Positions 1 to 4,152 of a stretch of DNA of 9,052 nt are shown piece after piece; the stretch's first letter is position 1, and each line of letters begins with the position of its first letter. The notes beneath the pieces are model-generated. The model ran no database searches. It was not told the origin of the DNA and was given only the letters and a program-made list of their open reading frames with translations. The position numbers were made by a program, and so were the translations under genes. Location: contig CAZADH010000260.1 of the NCBI GenBank assembly GCA_964483805.1, positions 1 to 9,052 on the forward strand, read 5' to 3'. The DNA is from CAZADH01 sp964483805. GTDB lineage: Bacteria > Muiribacteriota > Ozemobacteria > Ozemobacterales > Ozemobacteraceae.

Positions 1-361
1 CCTTGGTGACGCGCTGCGCCGACCAGGTGGCGCGCCACTTTCGGCCGCCGACGCCGACGAAATCGACCTCGGCAAAACCGCTGCTGGCGCCATGTCGCAG
101 AATCGAGCGCGGGTCGACCGGGCTGAGGCCCTCATCGGATTCGCTATGGCGAACGCGCACCCCGGACTTGCCGGCCGACAGTCGCGGCGTGCGGCCGAAC
201 AGCGCGAGGCACACGGTGTCGAGCAGCGTGCTCTTGCCGGCCCCGGTCGGGCCGGTGATCGCGAAGAGACCGCTGGTGCTCAGGGGTGGTTGGGCCAGAT
301 CGATGGCGAACTTCCCGTCGAGACTGGCCAGATTCTGTCCGCGAATGGCGAGGATCTTCAC
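1..361 (-). CDS. sbcC: SbcC exonuclease ATPase subunit, N-terminal fragment (gene continues past the left edge)
   Basis: SbcC is the SMC/Rad50-like ATPase that works with SbcD to cut hairpins and process DNA ends in the cytoplasm. The visible 120 codons begin (M/V)KILAIRGQNLASLDGKF, the typical SbcC/Rad50 opening. A Walker A motif, GPTGAGKST, lies at residues 37-45, followed by LLDTVCLALFGRTPRL. The rest of the lobe, the coiled coil, the zinc hook and the Walker B half lie outside the window. The start is GTG at 361-359. It overlaps the sbcD stop as GTGA and has a strong Shine-Dalgarno AGGAGGTG 5 nt upstream, inside the end of sbcD. No ATG gives a better N-terminus. Order and overlap indicate a translationally coupled sbcDC operon with matched output of the two subunits. 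The truncation is caused by the window edge; the visible frame is intact. Confidence 0.95.
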   Translation of the reverse strand, partial: MKILAIRGQNLASLDGKFAIDLAQPPLSTSGLFAITGPTGAGKSTLLDTVCLALFGRTPRLSAGKSGVRVRHSESDEGLSPVDPRSILRHGASSGFAEVDFVGVGGRKWRATWSAQRVTK

Positions 362-1629
362 GGCTTCACCTCCTGGTTCAGTGTGGCCTGCAACTCGTTG
401 AAGAGCGCGAGAATGTCGGCCGGCACCTCGGCATGGTGTCTCTGGGTGTAACACATGCGAAATACATCGTCGGCTTGCATTTCTTGCAGGTTGGGCAACG
501 CCTGCTCGGCGGAGTCGGCGCCGGCCCCGTCTCTGGGCTTCTTTTCGAGGTGGGCGAAACGGGCGAGGCGGGCGGCGCGGTCGCGCAATACATCGTCAAG
601 ACGCTGCCGCACGAGTGCCTGCGCTTCGCCGGAGTCGATGCAGACGTCGACGAACGGGAGCGTGTCAATGGGTTCATCCCCAATCGGCGGCAGCTTGGCC
701 AGCGCTTCAACAATGGCATCGAGCGACGCCGCCCCGGTTTCGGGCACGCGGATGATGCGCACGCTGCGTGGTATGCGAACCGTGGTGCAGGTCGTGGTCG
801 GCGTGGCGCTACCGTCGGCGCGGTCAATCTCGATCTGGACGACCTGGTGCGGATAACTGTTCTCGTCCAGTGCCAGCGGCAGCGGCGACCCGCTGTAGCG
901 TACATTGGCGCGCTTGCCGATTGTCTGCGCCAGGTGCAGATGCCCCAGCGCCACGTAATCGAGGTCGTCGGCGAAGATATCGACCGGCAGGGCGTGTTCG
1001 CCGCCGCCGATGATCTTGCGCTCGCTCCAATCTGAGATCTGGCCGTCGCGCATGTAGCTGTGCGACAGCGCCACCAGCGCCTGTCCCGGCTGCCGTCGGG
1101 CGCGCGCTGCCCCGACGATCGCCGCGACGGTGGCCCGCGCCCCGCCGATCAGCGGGCTCTCTTCGTCAGCGCCCTTCTCGAGGTCGCAGGGGCGCAGAAA
1201 TGGAATCGCTGCGCACCACGCGGCGGTCGCGCCCGCGGCATCGGTCAACGGAAACACCAGCGCCTCGGTGTCGATGGTGCCGTCGGCACGGCGGTCGATG
1301 CCGCCGACCACGCGCACGTTGATCGCATCGAGCACCGGTCGCGGCGCCTCGAGTCGCGCCGGCGAGTCGTGGTTGCCGGCGATGATCACGATCTGCAACT
1401 TCGGCAGCGCGCGGGTGACGCCGGCGAGGAACCCATAGAACTGCTTCTGCGCCGCACTCGTCGGGTTCGACGTGTCGAAGACGTCGCCCGCGACCAGCAG
1501 CGCATCGGCCTGACGGGTCACCAGTTCGCCGTGCAGCCAGTCGAGAAACTGCTGGTGCTCGTAGTCGCGCGGATAATCGCGCAGCGTCTGCCCCAGGTGC
1601 CAGTCGGCGGTGTGGATAATACGCAGCAT
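358..1629 (-). CDS. sbcD: SbcD nuclease subunit (Mre11-type metallophosphoesterase)
   Basis: SbcD is the Mn-dependent nuclease of the SbcCD complex, which opens DNA hairpins and palindromic cruciforms and removes protein-blocked ends. The 423-residue product has all the calcineurin-like phosphoesterase motifs in order: ADWHLG with D9 and H11, LLVAGDVFD with D49, AGNHDSP with N86-H87-D88, ALSHSYM with H190, and GHLH with H230 and H232. YSGSPLPLALDE follows at about 245-255, typical of the family. The remainder, about 270-423, fits the capping domain that contacts DNA and SbcC. The length is usual for SbcD. ATG at 1629-1627 is chosen because MLRIIHTADWHLG is the canonical N-terminus and AGGAG at 1635-1639 is well spaced. 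sbcC follows with a 4-nt overlap. The 400 bp upstream is intergenic, so transcription probably starts there. Confidence 0.97.
   Translation of the reverse strand: MLRIIHTADWHLGQTLRDYPRDYEHQQFLDWLHGELVTRQADALLVAGDVFDTSNPTSAAQKQFYGFLAGVTRALPKLQIVIIAGNHDSPARLEAPRPVLDAINVRVVGGIDRRADGTIDTEALVFPLTDAAGATAAWCAAIPFLRPCDLEKGADEESPLIGGARATVAAIVGAARARRQPGQALVALSHSYMRDGQISDWSERKIIGGGEHALPVDIFADDLDYVALGHLHLAQTIGKRANVRYSGSPLPLALDENSYPHQVVQIEIDRADGSATPTTTCTTVRIPRSVRIIRVPETGAASLDAIVEALAKLPPIGDEPIDTLPFVDVCIDSGEAQALVRQRLDDVLRDRAARLARFAHLEKKPRDGAGADSAEQALPNLQEMQADDVFRMCYTQRHHAEVPADILALFNELQATLNQEVKP
367..374 (-). promoter_or_regulatory. Ribosome binding site of sbcC, inside sbcD
   Basis: The minus strand reads AGGAGGTG, close to a full anti-16S match, 5 nt before the GTG start of sbcC. 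It lies within the last codons of sbcD and decides the GTG start. With the GTGA stop/start overlap, it suggests that ribosomes finishing sbcD re-initiate on sbcC. Confidence 0.8.
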
Positions 1630-1705
1630 GGGTGCTCCTCTCGCGACACAGGGTCACGTTGACCGTCACAGTCTGTCGCCCCGTTTCGCGGCGACGTGTC
1701 GGTAT

Positions 1706-1734
1706 TATTTACAGCATACGTAAGGCGGGGGCAA
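1706..1734 (-). promoter_or_regulatory. Candidate sigma70-like promoter for sbcDC
   Basis: On the minus strand, TTGCCC (1734-1729) and TAAATA (1711-1706) are separated by 17 nt. This would leave an untranslated leader of roughly 70 nt before the sbcD start. The -35 matches consensus at 4 of 6 positions and the -10 at 3 of 6. It is the only AT-rich patch close upstream of sbcD, hence the call, but it rests on weak sequence similarity alone. A 6-bp inverted repeat (GTCGCC 1675-1680, GGCGAC 1690-1695) would lie in the leader. Confidence 0.35.
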
Positions 1735-1754
1735 GGGGATGGGTCGTTTGCACC

Positions 1755-1791
1755 GCGCGAAACTTCGTTTCGCGCCGCCCTCCGTGGCGGC
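1755..1791. repeat. Double-hairpin intergenic element, copy A
   Basis: GCGCGAAAC (1755-1763) pairs perfectly with GTTTCGCGC (1767-1775) around the loop TTC. It is followed directly by GCCGCC (1774-1779), which pairs with GGCGGC (1786-1791). The plus-strand segment at 1771-1790 matches the minus strand at 3354-3336 except for one extra C. That second site also follows a small hairpin with a TTCG loop. The two loci may be members of one intergenic repeat family in opposite orientation. Confidence 0.45.
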
Positions 1792-1859
1792 AAACGCCCA
1801 CTACGCGCATCGTGCGCGGGCGGTTCAGATTGGGGCGACCGAGCGGTTCGTTCACTCTC

Positions 1860-1908
1860 TTGCACCGCCACTGCAGATTTTGCGGCAAAATTTGCAGTAG
1901 CGGTGCAA
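1860..1908. repeat. Imperfect long palindrome: two 24-nt arms with a 1-nt centre
   Basis: Left arm 1860-1883 (begins TTGCACCGCCACTGCAG) and right arm 1885-1908 (ends TTGCAGTAGCGGTGCAA) are inverse complements at 22 of 24 positions, centred on G1884. The two non-Watson-Crick pairs are 1869/1899 (C-A) and 1876/1892 (G-T). The element is AT-rich at the centre. Neither side has a T-run, so it does not look like an ordinary factor-independent terminator. It lies about 230 bp upstream of sbcD, whose product cleaves such structures. It could be a regulator-binding dyad, a mobile-repeat remnant, or a bidirectional transcription barrier. Confidence 0.85.
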
Positions 1909-2029
1909 AATTGTTATTGAACTGGTCGTTTTTGCATTGGTGCACCGTGCTGCCGCCCATTCATGGCGATATCGTAAGCGAGCGGACGGGCGCGGGTTCC
2001 AGGTATCTCTTCGAGGCCATCGGCAATCT

Positions 2030-2938
2030 TCACGCTTCGTCGCACGGTTCGCTGGGGGCAGCGAATTCGCGCAGTTGCTCCATGCGTCGCAGCAGGTTCA
2101 CGATCACGCCCTCTTTCAGCAGCGCTTCGCGGTGGCCGTCACAGAAACGTTCGCCGCGGCAACACCATGTAAATATACTTCGCATCATGGCCAGGTTGGC
2201 GTTTGCGCGCAGATGGTCGGTCTCGACCATGAAACGCGAGGCTTCGGGCGAGTAGCCAAAGTCAGACCAGACGTTTCGGCCCAAGATGTTGAAGAACCTC
2301 GCGACGTCTTCTTCATACTCAGGCCAGGGGAAGTAGCGAATCGACCCGGTCTGGTCAAGGCCGTGCCACTTTGCGAAGGTGCGCCCGGCGGTCTCGAACT
2401 TGGGCAGGAACGCCGTCAGTTCGTCAATGTCGGCCTGCGTGATGGGCGGGCTATTCACGTTGTCATGCGGGTTGGCGCGTCGCGCGGCCCACTTCAGGCA
2501 CGTGGTGAACCATTCCGGGTCGGGCGAAAACTCCGCGTCGGCTTCGTCGAGCAGGTCGAGGTTGCTGTGCCCGCGCTCGGGCTTGGCACCTGGCGCAAGG
2601 AGGGCCCGCGCTTCATCGGCGGCGAACCAGCGCGCAATGGCGCCGCCACCGGAGGCAGCCTCGCCGATGCGCTCTTCGTCGGCGATCATCAGAAAGTAGT
2701 GGGTGAAGATGCCCTGCGCGAAAAAGAAGCCCGGGAGCAGCGCGACGGCTACCGCCCGAATACCCGCGTGAGCGGCAACGGCTCGGGCTGCCGCATGTTC
2801 GGGCAGTTCGATGGGATCCGGCGCGACACCGCGCGGGAAGGCCCAGGTCTTCTCATCGGTGCTGAGATCGGGCCTGACGAGCAGCACCCGGCCCCTACGG
2901 TCGAAGACGATTCCAGAAAACGCGATCGGCGTGTGCAT
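2030..2938 (-). CDS. Nudix-like domain fused to a DUF6508-like domain, function unknown
   Basis: The 302-residue protein has two parts. Residues 4 to about 115 look like a Nudix fold: AFSGIVFDRRGRVLLVRP, then WAFPRGVAPDP, a helix with E44 and R52 in the E-x7-R spacing, then AGI. The canonical box GX5EX7REUXEEXGU is badly degenerate. G-to-E spacing is one residue long, and the REUXEE glutamates are A53, A56 and H57, so metal-dependent hydrolysis is doubtful. Residues about 165-295 resemble DUF6508 from memory: DELTAFLPKFE, then DFGYSP, then RSIFTWCCRGERFCDGH and GVIVNLLRRMEQL. The start is ATG at 2938 with AAGGAGGTG just upstream (2947-2955). The gene stands alone, with large non-coding gaps on both sides. 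A ligand-binding or regulatory Nudix is possible; no substrate can be inferred. The domain calls need a profile search. Confidence 0.85.
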   Translation of the reverse strand: MHTPIAFSGIVFDRRGRVLLVRPDLSTDEKTWAFPRGVAPDPIELPEHAAARAVAAHAGIRAVAVALLPGFFFAQGIFTHYFLMIADEERIGEAASGGGAIARWFAADEARALLAPGAKPERGHSNLDLLDEADAEFSPDPEWFTTCLKWAARRANPHDNVNSPPITQADIDELTAFLPKFETAGRTFAKWHGLDQTGSIRYFPWPEYEEDVARFFNILGRNVWSDFGYSPEASRFMVETDHLRANANLAMMRSIFTWCCRGERFCDGHREALLKEGVIVNLLRRMEQLREFAAPSEPCDEA

Positions 2939-3136
2939 GGTGTTGCCACCTCCTTCGCTATGGAAGAACGGGACCGGCGGGGGCGGGTGAAACCTGATCG
3001 GTGCGGGCTGGTCAAGGCTATTCTCGTCCCGTCAGGACAATTCCTCCCGTGGTGGTCGGTCAGATTTCTCTCGACTGCACGATTGCGCTGCGGCGCGCCT
3101 GGTTGCTTCGGCACTGACCATGAGATAAGGAAGCAA

Positions 3137-3150
3137 TACAACATATTGTA
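3137..3150. promoter_or_regulatory. 14-bp AT-rich dyad, possible operator or promoter element
   Basis: TACAA and TTGTA arms flank the 4-nt centre CATA. It is an AT-rich island within GC-rich DNA, about 200 bp upstream of the Nudix-fusion start on the same strand. The form suits a dimeric regulator's site, but no regulator gene lies nearby, so this is inference from symmetry and composition only. Confidence 0.3.
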
Positions 3151-3170
3151 AGAAACGTCTGCCGCTGCTG

Positions 3171-3228
3171 CCTCCCGGGAGGTCCTGTGAGCCGTTTCCT
3201 GCTCGTGGGCAACGATCTCCCGTTGCCC
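3171..3228. repeat. Cluster of inverted repeats: CCTCCCGGGAGG and an 8-bp stem-loop
   Basis: CCTCCCGGGAGG (3171-3182) is a perfect self-complementary palindrome, flanked by GAAACG (3152-3157) and CGTTTC (3193-3198), which could form an outer stem. Just beyond, GGGCAACG (3207-3214) pairs perfectly with CGTTGCCC (3221-3228) around ATCTCC, and can extend by a G-T and a G-C pair. No T-run follows on either strand. A structured leader, a repeat remnant or a regulatory site are all possible. Confidence 0.5.
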
Positions 3229-3335
3229 GCTCCCGTAACGGAGGGTTCGCGTCATGCCTCCACGCTCAGCTCTGCCCGTGTGATGGTTTTCAACAATCAC
3301 GCGTCAGCGATGAGCTTTGCACTTGGTGTCCGCTA

Positions 3336-3387
3336 CCGCCACGAGGGCGGCGCGGACGTGCGGTTTTTGGCGCGGGACGAATCCCGC
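3336..3387 (-). repeat. Double-hairpin intergenic element, copy B
   Basis: Read on the minus strand, GCGGGA-TTCG-TCCCGC (3387-3372) forms a 6-bp stem with a TTCG tetraloop. After 17 nt comes a segment (3354-3336) containing CCGCCCTC-GTGGCGG, itself a 5-bp stem. That segment equals copy A near 1771-1790 apart from one base. The first hairpin begins 27 nt past the stop of the reading frame ending at 3414 and might slow transcription there, but it lacks a T-tail. Confidence 0.45.
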
Positions 3388-3413
3388 TTTCAGTTTCAGG
3401 TTTTTACGCCGCG

Positions 3414-3695
3414 TCAGACGTTGGTGGCTTTGATGGTCAGTTTCGATTCGAACTCCTTGGGGTCGCCCTTCTTCAAGACCACCTCGCGCTGTTCCGTCGC
3501 GCGCAGTTCTCGCGCGCGCTTGAGCATCTCCGTGTACGTCGGCCGTTCTCCTTTTCGCAGATTGTTTTGCGCTTCCACGAAACAAAGAACGGGACGAGGG
3601 GATTGGCGTGAAACCATGGTCGGGCAATTGTGGTGGAGATAAAGACGTGCAGGCCTGGCCGACGCCCGCATCTGCGCGTCCAGCCAGAGATTCAT
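3414..3695 (-). pseudogene. Truncated DUF5615-like PIN toxin start joined to unrecognised sequence
   Basis: The 93-codon frame starts at ATG 3695, overlapping the stop of the DUF433 gene by 4 nt (ATGA), as expected for a co-translated toxin. Its first residues, MNLWLDAQ, match the usual start of DUF5615 PIN-like proteins, including the first active-site aspartate. From residue 9 on the resemblance stops: RASARPARLYLHHNCPTMV does not look like that family. The later PIN acidic motif, commonly near TKDxDF, is absent, and intact toxins are longer, about 100-120 residues. The last 45 residues (RKGERPTYTEMLKRARELR through KLTIKATNV) are charged, probably helical and use GC-rich third positions, so they may be the tail of another gene fused by deletion. 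I read this as a broken toxin. An intact small protein of unknown function is the alternative. Confidence 0.55.
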
Positions 3696-3916
3696 GCTGC
3701 CAGAACGGGATGCCCGAGGCGTCGCGATGCATAAAGCAACACGGCCTTGATGTCGTCGTTCTCGAGATCGGGCAGTTCGACCATGACCTGTTCCGGAGAC
3801 AGCCCATTACCAAGCAGATCGAGAACATCCGACACTCGAATCCGCATGCCTCGGATGCACGGCCGACCACCACACTGTTCCGGATTCGTCGTGATTCGTT
3901 CCAGCAGATTGACCAT
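3692..3916 (-). CDS. DUF433-family antitoxin-like protein
   Basis: The 74-residue protein MVNLLERITTNPEQCGGRPC... fits DUF433: an ITTNPEQCGGRPCIRGMRIRV strand-turn region at 8-28, then a helix-turn-helix-like part with VLDLLGNGLSPEQVM and LPDLENDDIKAVLLYAS. DUF433 proteins are small DNA-binding-like proteins often encoded just before a DUF5615 PIN-like toxin, which they are thought to neutralise. The start is ATG at 3916-3914, preceded by AAGGAG (3925-3930). The reading frame is open further upstream, but that part (88 extra codons) lacks any DUF433 similarity and looks non-coding. The next reading frame overlaps by ATGA but is only a toxin remnant, so this antitoxin seems orphaned. Autoregulation would be typical of the family; I see no certain operator. 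Confidence 0.88.
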   Translation of the reverse strand: MVNLLERITTNPEQCGGRPCIRGMRIRVSDVLDLLGNGLSPEQVMVELPDLENDDIKAVLLYASRRLGHPVLAA

Positions 3917-4152
3917 GATTTGCGCTCCTTGGTAACAACGTGCTTGGCTCTGAGAGAGCGACACACCATTTGATTGCATCTTATTCAAACATACCCCAGT
4001 TCTGACACGGAGTCCCCGTGCACTGATCGTCGATTGGTGGTCTCCGTTCGTTGGGATGTGCGTTGCGCGCCACCCGGTTTGTGACAATCTGCGACCATTA
4101 GCCATCGCGATGGTCATCGCTCTTACGGCGGACAAGCTAAGAACAGGATCCA
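3917..4152. other. Intergenic region between recD and the DUF433 gene
   Basis: About 236 bp without a supportable gene. It should contain the DUF433 promoter. A minus-strand TAAGAT about 60 nt upstream of the start is a possible -10 (4 of 6), but no good -35 accompanies it. The perfect palindrome CCATCGCGATGG lies at 4102-4113, and GACCAT (4093-4098) pairs with ATGGTC (4110-4115) around it. No T-tailed terminator for recD is visible. Confidence 0.5.

Larger units (their letters stand above)
1630..2029. other. 400-bp intergenic region between the Nudix-fusion gene and sbcD, rich in inverted repeats
   Basis: No convincing gene is present on either strand; the open frames here lack recognisable protein features. 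The region holds the candidate sbcDC promoter, a leader hairpin (1675-1695), a 9-bp stem with loop TTC (1755-1775), a 6-bp stem (1774-1791), CGCGCA/TGCGCG around TCG (1804-1818), and the large imperfect palindrome at 1860-1908. The word TTGCACCG or its complement recurs at 1748-1755, 1860-1867 and 1901-1908, with a 7-of-8 match at 1940-1947. No stem is followed by a clear T-run, so I do not call a simple terminator for the gene to the right. Confidence 0.7.
2939..3413. other. 475-bp intergenic region upstream of the Nudix-fusion gene
   Basis: I find no supportable gene here. Contents: the Shine-Dalgarno of the Nudix-fusion gene (2947-2955); a TACAA-CATA-TTGTA dyad (3137-3150); the perfect 12-bp palindrome CCTCCCGGGAGG (3171-3182), flanked by GAAACG and CGTTTC; an 8-bp stem GGGCAACG/CGTTGCCC with a 6-nt loop (3207-3228); and a double-hairpin element near 3336-3387. 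The AT-rich dyad lies where a promoter or operator for the Nudix-fusion gene could be. On the minus strand TTACAA (3150-3145), 18 nt, then a TATCTC-like -10 can be read, but this is weak. A plus-strand frame starting at GTG 3187 is not believed to be a gene. Confidence 0.6.

Noticed and set aside
1071..1078. GCTGGTGG, the E. coli Chi sequence, on the minus strand inside sbcD
   Set aside because: A single 8-mer within GC-rich coding DNA is expected by chance, and the Chi sequence of this organism is unknown.
1860..1908. Reading the large palindrome as a factor-independent terminator of the Nudix-fusion gene
   Set aside because: Neither strand has a T-run after the stem, and the centre of the stem is AT-rich rather than GC-rich.
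1937..3151. Long plus-strand open frame of 404 codons opposite the Nudix-fusion gene
   Set aside because: The minus strand carries recognisable Nudix and DUF6508-like sequence with a strong ribosome site, whereas the plus-strand product has no recognisable domain and runs into non-coding DNA.
3187..3642. Plus-strand frame of 151 codons with a GGGAGG-like site before its GTG
   Set aside because: The apparent ribosome site is part of the CCTCCCGGGAGG palindrome. The frame crosses repeats and then runs antisense to the toxin remnant, and its product shows no recognisable protein features.
3304..3969. Minus-strand frame of 221 codons through the DUF433 region
   Set aside because: It is out of frame with the recognisable DUF433 protein, and its composition is that of a shadow frame.
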